Assembly (NCBI RefSeq): GCF_002280785.1
Contig: NZ_NCEQ01000009.1
Coordinates: 1-64,000 of the forward strand
Reading direction: 5' to 3'
Origin: Brevundimonas subvibrioides
GTDB lineage: Bacteria; Pseudomonadota; Alphaproteobacteria; Caulobacterales; Caulobacteraceae
Length of the DNA: 64,000 nt
The notes below the pieces were generated by a model. The model worked only from the letters and a program-made list of their open reading frames with translations, did not search any database and was not told the DNA's origin. Both the position numbers and the translations under genes were made by a program. This document shows positions 10,860 through 21,229 of this stretch, piece after piece; the stretch's first letter is position 1; each line of letters opens with the position of its first letter.

Positions 10860-11579
10860 ATGAAGGGCATCCTCGACTTCATCCTGAACATGGAGGCCCG
10901 GCGCTGGCGGACGGCGCTGGCGGCAGCCCTGTTGCTCGGCGCGACCGTTGGGCTGCTGGCCCTCGGCAAGAGCCAGTTCGGGCTGGCGGCCGAGGAAAAC
11001 CTGGAGGGCTGGCTGCAAGGGTATCGCGGCAGTCCGTGGGCCTTTGCCGCGACCGTGGCCCTGTTTGTGATCGCAGCCTTCATCGGGGCGCCGCAGTTCA
11101 TCCTGATCGCGGCCTGCGTCGTCGCCTTCGGGCCGTCGCTGGGCTTCTTCTACAGTTGGGCGGCGACGGTGGCGTCGGCCGGCGTGACCTACTGGCTGGG
11201 ACGAGGTCCCACAGCGCGGATGCTGGATCGGTTCGGCGGCGCGACCCTGGACCGTCTGAAACGGTTCGTGGGCAAGAACGCCTTCTACGCCAGCTTCATG
11301 ATCCGCAACGTGCCGTCCGCGCCGTTCATCGTCGTCAATATGGCGTTCGGCGCGACCCGCGCCTCCTTTCCCGCCTTCCTCGCGGGATGCGCCCTCGGCG
11401 TCCTGCCAAAGACCGCGCTGGTGGCCTTTTTTGGAGGCGCGGTCGTGGCCGCCGTCAGCGGCGACGGGGTCTGGACCTCGCTGATCCTGGCGGCCGTCGC
11501 GGTGGTTGCCGTGGGGCTGATGCTGGGCGTGCGCGAGCTGGTGAAGCGTCGCGAGCGGGCCGGCGGCGCAGGGGATTGA
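10860..11579 (+). CDS. VTT-domain (TVP38/TMEM64-like, SNARE-associated) membrane protein
   Basis: Integral membrane protein of 239 residues. Five to six hydrophobic segments, with the VTT core in FIGAPQFILIAACVVAFGP and the amphipathic ARMLDRFGG...FVGKNAFYASFMIRNVPSAPF region where TVP38/DedA-related proteins carry a conserved Arg-x-x-P motif. Such proteins are thought to scramble or transport lipids. Start set at the ATG 10860; an in-frame GTG 45 bases upstream is possible. Divergent from the aminotransferase gene. Confidence 0.8.
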   Translation: MKGILDFILNMEARRWRTALAAALLLGATVGLLALGKSQFGLAAEENLEGWLQGYRGSPWAFAATVALFVIAAFIGAPQFILIAACVVAFGPSLGFFYSWAATVASAGVTYWLGRGPTARMLDRFGGATLDRLKRFVGKNAFYASFMIRNVPSAPFIVVNMAFGATRASFPAFLAGCALGVLPKTALVAFFGGAVVAAVSGDGVWTSLILAAVAVVAVGLMLGVRELVKRRERAGGAGD

Positions 11580-11622
11580 TCTCCGGCGATCGGACGGCGC
11601 GGAACCCCAAGCGGGGCCGTAA

Positions 11623-12864
<1,242 letters not shown>

Positions 12865-12925
12865 TCCTCCCCCAACGCGGAGCCATCGGCCACGAAGTGG
12901 TGGTGGGGATCAGCCCCGGACACCG

Positions 12926-12990
12926 AATTCGCAGGTGGCCGCTCCGTCTCTTCGCTCCGCTTCGAGCCTCCTCCCCCCGGCGGGGGCAGG
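12926..12990. repeat. Palindromic intergenic element between mreB and mreC
   Basis: The gap between mreB and mreC contains a run alternating CGCTCC/CTTCG followed by a C-rich/G-rich hairpin (CCTCCCCCC then GGCGGGGGCAGG, 12971-12990). Its style matches the short palindromic elements scattered between genes in Caulobacterales genomes, and resembles but does not duplicate the element at 52947-53126. Only one copy is visible in this window, so its repeat nature is inferred. Confidence 0.3.
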
Positions 12991-13114
12991 ATTTAGCAAA
13001 TCCTTGTGATTCCGGCCCAATCGCCAGTTTCAAAGTGGACCGGTTTTTGCGATAGGCTGCTGACAGCGGCGGGTGGCGTCCCGCCGATTCTGACCTCTAT
13101 TGGAAGGCTAGGCC

Positions 13115-14143
13115 GTGGCGTTTCGCGACGGACCGTTCGAGTCGCTGAAAGTGCCGCTGGCGTGGACCGCCGCGGTCGTGACCGTGGTCGCCATCATCGC
13201 ATCGATCCTGATGATCCTGGGGGACCGTCGCCACGATGCGACGGGCGAGGCCTACGGCCCCGTACGCGCGGGCTTCGACGCCGGCGCCGGCCCCGTGAAC
13301 GGCATCCTGGCCTGGCCGGTGCGCTGGGCGGGCAACGCCACCGACTATGTGAAGGGCTATTTCTTCGCCGTGTCGGAGAACCGGCGTCTGCGCGCCGAAC
13401 TGGAAGACCTCAGGCCCTGGCGCGACCAGGCCATCGCCCTGAAGAACGTCAACGGCCGCTACGAGGCCATGCTGGGCCTGCGGACCGAGCCGCCTGTGGC
13501 CATGGCGACGGCGCGCTCGATCTCGGAATCGCGGGGTCCCTTCATCAATGCCCGCCTGCTCGACGCCGGAACGTCGAAGGGCGTGCGCATCGGCAATCCG
13601 GTGATCAACGAGGACGGGCTCGTCGGCCGTGTCGTCGGTGCGACCGGCGGGGTCAGCCGCATGCTGCTGCTGACCGACGTCGCCAGCCGAACTCCGGTTC
13701 TGATCGATCGCACCGACGCCCGAGCCATGCTGACCGGTGACGGTTCGGGCAATCCGCGTCTTGAGTTCGTGCGCGGTCAGGACTCGGTCCAGGCCGGCGA
13801 CCGTATCCTGAGTTCCGGCGACGGCGGCGGCTTCCCGCGCGGCCTGCCCATCGGGGTCGCCGCCAAGGGCATCGACGGGTCGTGGCGGGTCAAGCTGTTC
13901 AGCGACCGGGGCGCCGTGGACTATGTCCGTGTGCTGCTGTTCCAGGATTTCGGCCAGCTGGTCACGCCCGACGCCCTGAACGCGCCTCCGCTGGCCGGTC
14001 TGGGCGCGGCCCCGGCCCCGACCGCAGCGGCTGCCGCCGCCATCGGCGACGCCGCCGCACGCCGGGACCGTGCCGCCGCGGCCGCCACTCCAGCCACAAC
14101 GCCGACCGTTCCGCCCGCCGCGCCGGCGAGGCCCGCCGAGTGA
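13115..14143 (+). CDS. mreC: Rod shape-determining protein MreC
   Basis: Bitopic periplasmic scaffold of 342 residues linking MreB to PBP2. One transmembrane helix (VPLAWTAAVVTVVAIIASIL, about residues 12-31) is followed by a coiled coil (ENRRLRAELEDLRPWRDQ) and the double beta-barrel MreC domain (GNPVINEDGLVGRVVGATGG, VLSSGDGGGFPRGLPIGV-like loop). The last 60 residues are an Ala/Pro-rich low-complexity tail. The GTG at 13115 follows GGAAGG; the end overlaps mreD (GTGA). Confidence 0.93.
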   Translation: MAFRDGPFESLKVPLAWTAAVVTVVAIIASILMILGDRRHDATGEAYGPVRAGFDAGAGPVNGILAWPVRWAGNATDYVKGYFFAVSENRRLRAELEDLRPWRDQAIALKNVNGRYEAMLGLRTEPPVAMATARSISESRGPFINARLLDAGTSKGVRIGNPVINEDGLVGRVVGATGGVSRMLLLTDVASRTPVLIDRTDARAMLTGDGSGNPRLEFVRGQDSVQAGDRILSSGDGGGFPRGLPIGVAAKGIDGSWRVKLFSDRGAVDYVRVLLFQDFGQLVTPDALNAPPLAGLGAAPAPTAAAAAAIGDAAARRDRAAAAATPATTPTVPPAAPARPAE

Positions 14144-14658
14144 GACGCCAGGTCGCCATGCGGGTGGTCGGGCCGACCCAGTGGGTCTTCTATCCCGCGC
14201 TGGTCGCGATCGCCCTGACTGTCCTGCTGGCCACGCCGGTCGAGCTGTTCGGCCTGAAGCTGCCCGAGCCGGTCCTGCCGCTGATCCTGGCCTTCGCCTG
14301 GCCGCTGATCCGTCCGTCGATGATCGCGCCCGCCGTCCTCTTCGGCCTGGGTCTGTTCCTGGACATGTTCTGGGGCGGGACCCTGGGCCTTTGGCCGCTG
14401 TGCCTGCTGTCGGTCTACGGCGTCGTCCTGGCCTCCCGGAACCTGCTGGCCGGTCAGGAGACCCAGATCCTGTTCGTCTGGTACGCGCTGTGCGCCCTGG
14501 CGGCCTTTATCGTGGCCTATCTGGTGGTCACACTGGATGCCGGCCGGGCGCCCAGCCTGTTGTCCCTGCTGGGACAGGTCGTGCCGACCCTGCTTCTTTT
14601 CCCTGCAGCCGACTGGATGATCCAGCGGTTCGATGACGGCGACGTGCGGTTCCGATGA
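14140..14658 (+). CDS. mreD: Rod shape-determining protein MreD
   Basis: Small multipass membrane protein of 172 residues with five to six hydrophobic segments, in the fixed position between mreC and the PBP2 gene. The GTG at 14140-14142 overlaps the mreC stop (GTGA), which favours it over the in-frame ATG six codons later. Sequence is weakly conserved, as is usual for MreD; the call rests on size, topology and synteny. Confidence 0.88.
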   Translation: MRRQVAMRVVGPTQWVFYPALVAIALTVLLATPVELFGLKLPEPVLPLILAFAWPLIRPSMIAPAVLFGLGLFLDMFWGGTLGLWPLCLLSVYGVVLASRNLLAGQETQILFVWYALCALAAFIVAYLVVTLDAGRAPSLLSLLGQVVPTLLLFPAADWMIQRFDDGDVRFR

Positions 14659-14725
14659 TCCTACTCCGCCAAGGCTACGAAGGATTGATTCAATCCTGCG
14701 AAGCTCCTTCAAGGAGCGAAGCGGG

Positions 14726-16741
14726 ATGAGCGGCGAACCTTCGATCTTCTTTGCCGATGTGAACGAGCGCCAGGGCTCGTTCCTGCGCCGCACCTTCGTG
14801 GTCGGCGGACTGACGACGCTGGGCGTTACGGCCCTGACCATCCGACTGGCCCAGTTGCAGGTCGTGCAGGCCCGGGAGTATTCGACCCTCGCCAGCCAGA
14901 ACCAGTTCAACTTCCGTCTGGTGCCCCCGCCGCGCGGCCGGATCCTGGACCGCAACGGGGTCACCATCGCCGGCAACCGTCCGAGCTTCCGCGTCCTCGT
15001 CGTGCGCGACGAGACCAAGGACCTGGATCAGACGCTGGACCTGCTGGGCCGGCTGCTGCCCGACACTCTCGACCGCCGCCGCGCCATCATCCGCGACGTC
15101 AACGCCGCTCCGCGGTTCAGCCCCGTGCCGGTCAAGAGCGACCTGACCTGGGAGGAGTTCGCCAAGGTCAATCTGTACGCGCCCGAACTGCCCGGCGTGA
15201 TGGCGGACATGAACGAGGCGCGCTTCTATCCCTACACCGGCGCCTTCGCCCATGTGATCGGCTATGTCGCCAAGGTCTCGGATCGCGACATCAAGGCGAT
15301 CCGCGACAGGGGCGAGGAGCCGCCACAGATCCTGTTCAATCCCGGCTTCCGCATCGGCCGCTCGGGTGTTGAGAAGGCGCTGGACACCGATCTGCGCGGC
15401 GAGGCCGGCGGCACCCGGGTCGAGGTCGACGCGCGAGGGCGCGTCGTGGCCGAGGACGTCGGCGGCTCTCGGCCCGCCGTGCCGGGCAAGGACGTGGTCC
15501 TGACGCTGGACGCCGACGTCCAGAACCGGGCGCTCGAGGTGTTCGGCGACGAGTCCGGGGCCTGCGTGGTCATGGACGTCCGCAATGGCGACATCCTGTG
15601 CATGATGTCGGCGCCGTCGTTCGACCCGAACCTGTTCGTCTCGGGCGTTCCGACCCGGACCTATCGGGCGCTCGCCGACTACGAACGCAAGCCCCTGTTG
15701 GACAAGGCGATCAACGGCACCTTCCCGCCGGGCTCGACCTTCAAGCCCGCGACGGCCCTGGCCTTGCTGGCGGCGGGCGTCGATCCGGCCGACCGCGTGA
15801 ACTGCAGCGGCGTCTTCCGTACCGGTCAGCGTTGCTGGGGCCGTCATGGCTCGCAAGACATGCACAACGCGATCAAGAACTCCTGCGACATCTATTTCTA
15901 CACCATGTGCAATCGCGCCGGCGTCGATCTGATCCGCGACACGGCGATGAAGCTGGGCTTCGAGCACGAGTTCGATATCGGCGTCGACAACCAGCGCAAG
16001 GGACTGCTGCCCTCCACGGAGTGGAAGCGCCGGACCTTCCCGCGCGACCCCGTCTGGCATCCGGGCGAGACCACCTCGGTCGCCATCGGCCAGGGGGCGG
16101 TCACGGTCAACGCCCTGCAGCTGGCCGTCTACACCGCGCGTCTGGCCAACGGCCGCAAGGCGATCCAGCCGCGCCTGATCAAGTCGGTCGGCGGCGTTGA
16201 CCGCCCCAGCGGCGCCGAGGTCCCGGACCTGCCGTTCAGCGTCGAGCATCTGGACATCGTCCGGGGCGGCATGATCGCCGTGGCCAACGACCGGTCCGGC
16301 ACCGCCTATCGCCAGTCCCAGCTCGGCCTGGGCGACATCCAGATGGCCGGCAAGACGGGCACGGCCCAGACGCGCAACTATGGTTCCGGCAACCGTCGCT
16401 CGAACGTCTGGTCGCAGAAGGACCACAACCTGTTCATCGCCTTCGCGCCGGTCGATGCGCCGCGCTACGCCGTGGTGGTCATCATCGAGCACGGCGGCCG
16501 GGGCGGGGGCACCGCCGGGGCCCCTCGTGCCCGGGAGGTCATGCGAACCGTGCTGTTGAAGGATCCGGAGATGCGCGAACGCATTACCCGGCCGCCGCCG
16601 CCGGAAGCCACCGGCCCGCAGATTGACGAGGGCGAGATCGGCGCCGCGCCTGAATCGGCTATCGCTCCGCCTGCGCCCAGCGTCCCGGCGACGCCTCGCC
16701 CGACCAGTGGACCGCGCCCCTATCTCTCGGGGCCGCAATGA
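14726..16741 (+). CDS. mrdA: Penicillin-binding protein 2 (MrdA), elongation transpeptidase
   Basis: Class B penicillin-binding protein of 671 residues that cross-links lateral-wall peptidoglycan with RodA. One N-terminal transmembrane helix (TTLGVTALTIRLAQLQVVQA), the pedestal motif PPPRGRILDRNG, then transpeptidase motifs: GSTFK with the acylated Ser at about residue 337, KNSCDIYFY (SxN-equivalent SCD) and KTGTAQ at about 543. The ATG at 14726 is preceded by AAGGAGCGAAGCGGG. The C-terminus is a Pro/Ala-rich tail. Stop overlaps rodA (ATGA). Confidence 0.95.
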   Translation: MSGEPSIFFADVNERQGSFLRRTFVVGGLTTLGVTALTIRLAQLQVVQAREYSTLASQNQFNFRLVPPPRGRILDRNGVTIAGNRPSFRVLVVRDETKDLDQTLDLLGRLLPDTLDRRRAIIRDVNAAPRFSPVPVKSDLTWEEFAKVNLYAPELPGVMADMNEARFYPYTGAFAHVIGYVAKVSDRDIKAIRDRGEEPPQILFNPGFRIGRSGVEKALDTDLRGEAGGTRVEVDARGRVVAEDVGGSRPAVPGKDVVLTLDADVQNRALEVFGDESGACVVMDVRNGDILCMMSAPSFDPNLFVSGVPTRTYRALADYERKPLLDKAINGTFPPGSTFKPATALALLAAGVDPADRVNCSGVFRTGQRCWGRHGSQDMHNAIKNSCDIYFYTMCNRAGVDLIRDTAMKLGFEHEFDIGVDNQRKGLLPSTEWKRRTFPRDPVWHPGETTSVAIGQGAVTVNALQLAVYTARLANGRKAIQPRLIKSVGGVDRPSGAEVPDLPFSVEHLDIVRGGMIAVANDRSGTAYRQSQLGLGDIQMAGKTGTAQTRNYGSGNRRSNVWSQKDHNLFIAFAPVDAPRYAVVVIIEHGGRGGGTAGAPRAREVMRTVLLKDPEMRERITRPPPPEATGPQIDEGEIGAAPESAIAPPAPSVPATPRPTSGPRPYLSGPQ

Positions 16742-17895
16742 CATCCTCGGCCCTGACCCGTCCCGGCGAGCGCGAGCGGCTGTCGGTCAAATTGACCCAG
16801 ATCGACTGGCGATTGACGGCCCTGCTTTGCGTGATCGCCGGGATCGGAACAGCCATGCTGTATTCGATCGCGGGCGGGCACTGGGACCCCTGGGCGGCCA
16901 AACACCTGATCCGGTTTGGCGCCCTGCTCACGATGATGCTGGGCCTGGCCTTGGTGCACCCGAAATGGTGGTTCGGTGCGGCCTACCCCTTGTATGGGGT
17001 GCTGATCGTCATGGTGCTGCTGATCGAGTTCACCCCGCTGGGCTATACAGCCGGCGGAGCCAAGAATTGGCTGAACCTCGGCTTCATTCGTATCCAGCCT
17101 GCCGAGTTCATGAAGCTGGGTCTCGTTCTGGCGTTGGCCCGCTGGTACCATAGCCATTCCGCCCAGGACGCGCGCTGGTCGTGGAAGCTTGTGTTTCCCG
17201 CTGGAATGATCGGCCTGCCGTTCATCCTGGTGGCCAAGCAGCCCGATCTGGGCTCTGCCATGGTCATCGGCCTGACGGGGGCTGCGGTGATGTTCCTCGC
17301 CGGTCTGAGTTGGCGGGTCATCGCGGCGGGCGCAGCGGCCGTCGTCGCCATCGTGCCGCCGTTCGTCATGTTCGGCATGCACGAGTACCAGCGCAATCGG
17401 GTTCTGACTTTCCTCAGTCCTGAATCCGATCCTTCAGGCACCGGCTACAACATCATTCAATCCAAGATCGCCCTCGGGTCAGGCGGCCTGCTGGGAAGAG
17501 GCTACGGCCTCGGGAGCCAGAGCCAGCTGGAGTTCCTGCCGGAGCGCCAGACGGACTTCATCTTCTCGACCGTGTCTGAGGAATTCGGCTTCGTCGGGTC
17601 CTTCACACTGCTGGCCTGCTATCTGGCGATCATCCTGATCGCCCTGCGAATCTCATCGCTGTCGCACAGCCATTTCGGCCGTATCTCGTCGGCCGGCATG
17701 ACAGCGTTTTTCGCCCTCTTCGTCCTGGTCAACGGAGCGATGGTGATGGGATTGGCGCCGGTGGTCGGGGTGCCGATGCCGCTGTTGTCCTACGGCGGGT
17801 CGTCGATGATGACCGTGATGATCGGGTTTGGCCTTGTGCTGTCGACCCGGGTCCACCGGTATGTGGAGCTCCCCAAGGGCAATGGCCTGATCTGA
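16738..17895 (+). CDS. rodA: Peptidoglycan glycosyltransferase RodA (SEDS family)
   Basis: SEDS-family lipid II polymerase of 385 residues with about ten membrane helices. Family landmarks: GGAKNWLNLGFIRIQPAEFMK, the long periplasmic loop with the catalytic Asp region (NRVLTFLSPESDPSGTGYN), GSGGLLGRGYG, LPERQTDFIFSTVSEEFGF and PLLSYGGSSMM near the C-terminus. It overlaps mrdA by four bases, its obligate partner in the elongasome. Confidence 0.96.
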   Translation: MTSSALTRPGERERLSVKLTQIDWRLTALLCVIAGIGTAMLYSIAGGHWDPWAAKHLIRFGALLTMMLGLALVHPKWWFGAAYPLYGVLIVMVLLIEFTPLGYTAGGAKNWLNLGFIRIQPAEFMKLGLVLALARWYHSHSAQDARWSWKLVFPAGMIGLPFILVAKQPDLGSAMVIGLTGAAVMFLAGLSWRVIAAGAAAVVAIVPPFVMFGMHEYQRNRVLTFLSPESDPSGTGYNIIQSKIALGSGGLLGRGYGLGSQSQLEFLPERQTDFIFSTVSEEFGFVGSFTLLACYLAIILIALRISSLSHSHFGRISSAGMTAFFALFVLVNGAMVMGLAPVVGVPMPLLSYGGSSMMTVMIGFGLVLSTRVHRYVELPKGNGLI

Positions 17896-17899
17896 TCGA

Positions 17900-18022
17900 T
17901 CAGCCGGCGGCGGTGCGAGCGGTCTTCCGCTTCGACATCAGGGCCTTCGGGCGTGAGGATGCCGCCACCGTGAAGGCGTGAAACCCGTCGGACCCGGTGA
18001 AAACGTTCAGCTTCACCGCCAT
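17900..18022 (-). CDS. Small hypothetical protein (40 residues)
   Basis: An open frame in the gap between rodA and pip, 36 bases downstream of the pip stop on the same strand. It reads MAVKLNVFTGSDGFHAFTVA and continues AASSRPKAL..., ending in a basic stretch KRKTARTAAG. I recall similar starts (x-LKV-F-x-GFHDAxVAAPS-xKAAL) in small alphaproteobacterial proteins of unknown function, so this may be a real small gene or a truncated member. No strong ribosome binding site is visible. Function unknown. Confidence 0.35.
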   Translation of the reverse strand: MAVKLNVFTGSDGFHAFTVAASSRPKALMSKRKTARTAAG

Positions 18023-18058
18023 CCGGGCCTTACGCCCGGCGACAGCCTCGGGTTCCGC

Positions 18059-19033
18059 CTAAAGCGATGCGGCCCAGTCCGTGCCGCGCACCAGGCTGTC
18101 GATGATGCCGGGCTCGGTCGAGGCGTGGCCGGCGTCGGGGACGATGTCCAGCTTCGCCTCGGGGAAGGCGCGATGCAGGGCCCAGGCGCTGGCGATCGGG
18201 GTGACCACGTCGAACCGGCCCTGGGCGATCCAGGTCGGGATATGGCGGATCCGGCCGATGTTTTTCAGCAGCCAGCCTTCCTCGGGGAAGAAGCCGCCGT
18301 TGACGAAATACCAGCATTCGATGCGGGCGAATGCGACGGCGAAGTCCGCTTCGGCGAACTTGTCAGGGCGGGCCGCGGGGCCTTCTACGCTGACGGTCTC
18401 GCCTTCCCAGCTGGACCAGGCGATGGCGCAGCGTTCGCGCTCGGCGCGGTCGTCGCCGGTCAGACGCTTGTAGTAGGCGCCCATCAGGTCGTGGCGCTCG
18501 TCCTCGGGGATGGGGGCGACGAACCGCTCCCAGGCGTCCGGGAAGATCATCGAGGCGCCGTCCTGGTAGAACCAGTGCAGCTCCTTCTTCGTCAGCAGGA
18601 ATATGCCGCGCAGGATCAGGGCGTCGACCCGTTCGGGATGGGTGATGGCATAGGCCATCGAAAGGGTCGAACCCCAGGATCCGCCGAAGACCGCCCACTT
18701 GTCGATGCCGCAGCGTTCACGCAGGCGTTCGATGTCGTCGATCAGGGTCCAGGTGGTGTTGTCGTCCAGAGACGCGTTCGGCCGTGACTTGCCGCAGCCG
18801 CGCTGGTCGAGCAGGACGATGCGATAGATGGCCGGGTCGAAATAGCGGCGCATGCCGGCGTTGATGGCCCCGCCGGGACCGCCGTGCAGCACCAGGACCG
18901 GCCGCCCCTGCGGATTGCCGCATTCCTCGTAATAGATCTCGTGGACGCTGTCGGTCTGCATCCAGCCGGACGCGAAGGGCTCGAGCTCGGGATACAGCTC
19001 GCGTCGGGGCGTCTCGGTCACAGGGAAGGCCAT
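18059..19033 (-). CDS. pip: Prolyl iminopeptidase
   Basis: Alpha/beta-hydrolase peptidase (S33) of 324 residues that removes N-terminal proline. The oxyanion motif LHGGPGGA, the nucleophile elbow FGGSWGSTLS, the catalytic Asp in QGRFDVVTP and His in PDAGHAS are all present. Length and N-terminus (LYPELEPFASGWMQTD) are normal for the family. Cytosolic; no signal peptide. Confidence 0.94.
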   Translation of the reverse strand: MAFPVTETPRRELYPELEPFASGWMQTDSVHEIYYEECGNPQGRPVLVLHGGPGGAINAGMRRYFDPAIYRIVLLDQRGCGKSRPNASLDDNTTWTLIDDIERLRERCGIDKWAVFGGSWGSTLSMAYAITHPERVDALILRGIFLLTKKELHWFYQDGASMIFPDAWERFVAPIPEDERHDLMGAYYKRLTGDDRAERERCAIAWSSWEGETVSVEGPAARPDKFAEADFAVAFARIECWYFVNGGFFPEEGWLLKNIGRIRHIPTWIAQGRFDVVTPIASAWALHRAFPEAKLDIVPDAGHASTEPGIIDSLVRGTDWAASL

Positions 19034-19060
19034 TCGGTGGTCGGAGCTTTCAGGAAGGGG

Positions 19061-19429
19061 TCAAGCGGTTACTGATTGTGACCGAAACGCGGCGAAGGCA
19101 AGCACCAGCCAGCCGGCGATCATCAGGACCCCGCCGATCGGAGCGACGGCGCCGAGCGCGGGCAGGCTGAGCAGGCCGAGGAAGGCCAGGGCCAGGCAGA
19201 AGATCAAGCCGCCGAAAGAGCCCAGCCATCCGGCCACGGCCCCCAGCCGACCGATCGGCGCGACGGCGCAGAAGAGGGCCAGCAGGGCGTGAGCCAACTG
19301 GTATGAGGCGCCGGTGGTCAACAGGGACTTGATCTGCGGTCCCGCTCCGTGGGTGGCGAACGCACCCACCGCCACCGCCATCGCGCCGTTGAACGCCGCG
19401 AACACGGCCAGGTGACGATTCAGACTCAT
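19061..19429 (-). CDS. DUF423 family membrane protein
   Basis: Small integral membrane protein of 122 residues with four hydrophobic helices. The DUF423 signature is clear in GAFATHGAG and TGASYQLAHALLAL followed by the Gly-rich helix GSFGGLIFCLALAFLGL. E. coli YgdD is the best known member; function unknown. Divergent from the MFS gene with 49 bases between starts, and 27 bases upstream of pip on the same strand. Confidence 0.9.
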   Translation of the reverse strand: MSLNRHLAVFAAFNGAMAVAVGAFATHGAGPQIKSLLTTGASYQLAHALLALFCAVAPIGRLGAVAGWLGSFGGLIFCLALAFLGLLSLPALGAVAPIGGVLMIAGWLVLAFAAFRSQSVTA

Positions 19430-19478
19430 GGGCCGAACCTAGCCCACGGATCCGTCGCCGTCTGCTATCGGATGCGCG

Positions 19479-20636
19479 ATGACCCCGTCTCGCCGCATGG
19501 CGCTGCAGTATGTGTTGCTCTTCGGCGCCAACGGCGTGAGCCTGCCCTTCGCGGGATTGTGGTTTCGCGCGCAGGGATTCTCGGGCGCCGAGATCGGCGT
19601 GCTGCTGGCGGCCCCCATGCTGGCCCGGCTGTTCACGGGACCGGCCATCGCGGTGTGGGCGGATGGATTCCGGCGGCGGCGCTCTCCCATTGCGATCCTG
19701 GGACTGATCCTGGGCCTGGGATACGCGGGCGCCGGCCTGACCGAGGGCGTCTGGTTGCAGGGGCTCCTCTGGTTCGTCGCGGCGACGGCGATGGCCGGAT
19801 TGATCCCGCTCAGTGACGTGCTGTCGCTGCAGGTCGCACGGCGGCACGGCTTCGACTTTGCCTGGCCCCGGGGTTGCGGGTCCGCCGCCTTCGTCGCGGC
19901 CAATGTTCTGATGGGCGCGATCCTGACGCGTGGCTCGGCGGACTGGGTCATCGTCTGGATCGCCGTGGCCGGGGCCCTGGTCGCCCTGACGGCCGCCACC
20001 CTCCTGCCCAGCGACCCGGTGACGGAGGGGCCCAGGATCGCCGGTCGTGAACGGCTGGCCGGGCTGGCGCGGCTGACCGTCGATCCGGTCTTCATGACCG
20101 CCGTTCTGGCCATCGGGACGGTGCAGGCGACGCACGGCTTCTACTACGGCTTCTCGGCTATTGCATGGAAGGCGCAGGGGATCAGCGAGACCATGACCGG
20201 CCTGTTGTGGGCGATGTCCGTCGTGGTCGAGATTGCCTTCATGTGGTGGATCGAGCCATGGCGGAAGCGGCGCGGGATCGGCCCGGGCGTGATCCTGACG
20301 CTGGGGGGCGTGGCGGCCGTGATCCGCTGGACGGCCCTGGCCTTCTCCCCGCCGCTGTGGATGCTGTGGCCCTTGCAGGCGTTGCATGCCCTGACATTCG
20401 CGGCGACCTATCTGGCGGGCGTGCAGATCATCGAAAAGCTCGCTCCGCCGGGTGGCCACACGGCGGCCCAGACCCTGAACTCCGTTATGGCGGCCGGCAT
20501 TCTGATAGGATTGGCGACCCTGGCCGCCGGGCCCCTGTACGATCGAGTCGGCGTGCTGGGCTATCTCGCCATGACCGGACTGGCCGCGATCGGTCTTCTG
20601 CTGCAGTGGCGGCTACGCCGGGTCGCGGCGGTCTAG
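19479..20636 (+). CDS. MFS transporter (MFS_1-like / phenylpropionate permease type)
   Basis: Major-facilitator membrane protein of 385 residues with about twelve helices. The start MTPSRRMALQYVLLFGANGVSLPF and FAGLWFRAQGFSGAEIGVLLA fit the MFS_1-like/HcaT subgroup, with the loop motif WADGFRRRRSPI between helices 2 and 3. Substrate cannot be told from sequence. Its stop overlaps the stop of the convergent gene by three to four bases. Confidence 0.85.
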   Translation: MTPSRRMALQYVLLFGANGVSLPFAGLWFRAQGFSGAEIGVLLAAPMLARLFTGPAIAVWADGFRRRRSPIAILGLILGLGYAGAGLTEGVWLQGLLWFVAATAMAGLIPLSDVLSLQVARRHGFDFAWPRGCGSAAFVAANVLMGAILTRGSADWVIVWIAVAGALVALTAATLLPSDPVTEGPRIAGRERLAGLARLTVDPVFMTAVLAIGTVQATHGFYYGFSAIAWKAQGISETMTGLLWAMSVVVEIAFMWWIEPWRKRRGIGPGVILTLGGVAAVIRWTALAFSPPLWMLWPLQALHALTFAATYLAGVQIIEKLAPPGGHTAAQTLNSVMAAGILIGLATLAAGPLYDRVGVLGYLAMTGLAAIGLLLQWRLRRVAAV

Positions 20637-21229
20637 TTGACGCGGGCGCGAGGCAGGGGCGACAGGTGTCGCGCCATGGCGGCGGCAGCCGTCTGGACGC
20701 CGAGACGCAGTTGATCAACGTTCAGCGAGGCCGGGACCCGCAGCAGTCCGACCGACGGGGCGTCAGCGTTGTCGGGCAGGGCGGCCAGCACGCGATAGAG
20801 CAGATAGGAGCCGGTATCCTCCTCGCTGTCCGAGCTCGCGTCTGCGACGAGGCCGGCGTCGATCAGGGCGCGGACTATTTCGGCGGCGGGGGCGGTGGCG
20901 CGGACCAGGGCGGGGCCGGTCTGCGAGATCTTCTTGCCGCCGTCCAGGGCGCGGTTCTCGGCCCGCAGCTGGACGCGGAAGCCGTTACTCTTGCGCGTCC
21001 GTCCCACCAGCAGCACGGCGCGGCAATCGGCATCTTCGAGCTGACCGGTGATCAGGGCCGCGAGGGCGGCGGGATCGCCGGGACCGACCGGACGAAGGCG
21101 GGTTCCTGGCGGCGTCCAGCTGACGACTTCCTCATCGATGGCGGTCCAGAGGGGATCAGCGCTCTCATAGATGCATACGAGGATCGCAGGCCTGCGGTCG
21201 GGCTGGTTCTCGGCGATGGTGTCGAGCAT
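20633..21229 (-). CDS. Peptidase C15 (pyroglutamyl peptidase)-like protein lacking catalytic residues
   Basis: Protein of 198 residues. The order GRTRKSNGFRVQLRAENRA, GPALVRATAPAAEIVRALID, DTGSYLLYRVLAAL and GLLRVPAS follows pyrrolidone-carboxylate peptidase (GGPAxxxSTLP, AGTxxCNHxxY, FVHIP). The catalytic Cys position reads Leu/Tyr (SYLLY) and the catalytic His position reads Arg (LLRVP), so it should not be a peptidase. Start at the ATG 21227-21229; an in-frame TTG 54 bases upstream also exists. Homology is by eye and needs a profile search. No signal peptide. Confidence 0.6.
   Translation of the reverse strand: MLDTIAENQPDRRPAILVCIYESADPLWTAIDEEVVSWTPPGTRLRPVGPGDPAALAALITGQLEDADCRAVLLVGRTRKSNGFRVQLRAENRALDGGKKISQTGPALVRATAPAAEIVRALIDAGLVADASSDSEEDTGSYLLYRVLAALPDNADAPSVGLLRVPASLNVDQLRLGVQTAAAAMARHLSPLPRARVN

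Noticed and set aside
14690..16744. Very long open frame antisense to mrdA, and similar ones antisense to uvrA and the membrane genes at 42.9-44.8 kb
   Set aside because: They are complements of well-identified genes, arise from high GC third positions, and show no domains, only Arg/Gln/Gly/Asp-rich composition.
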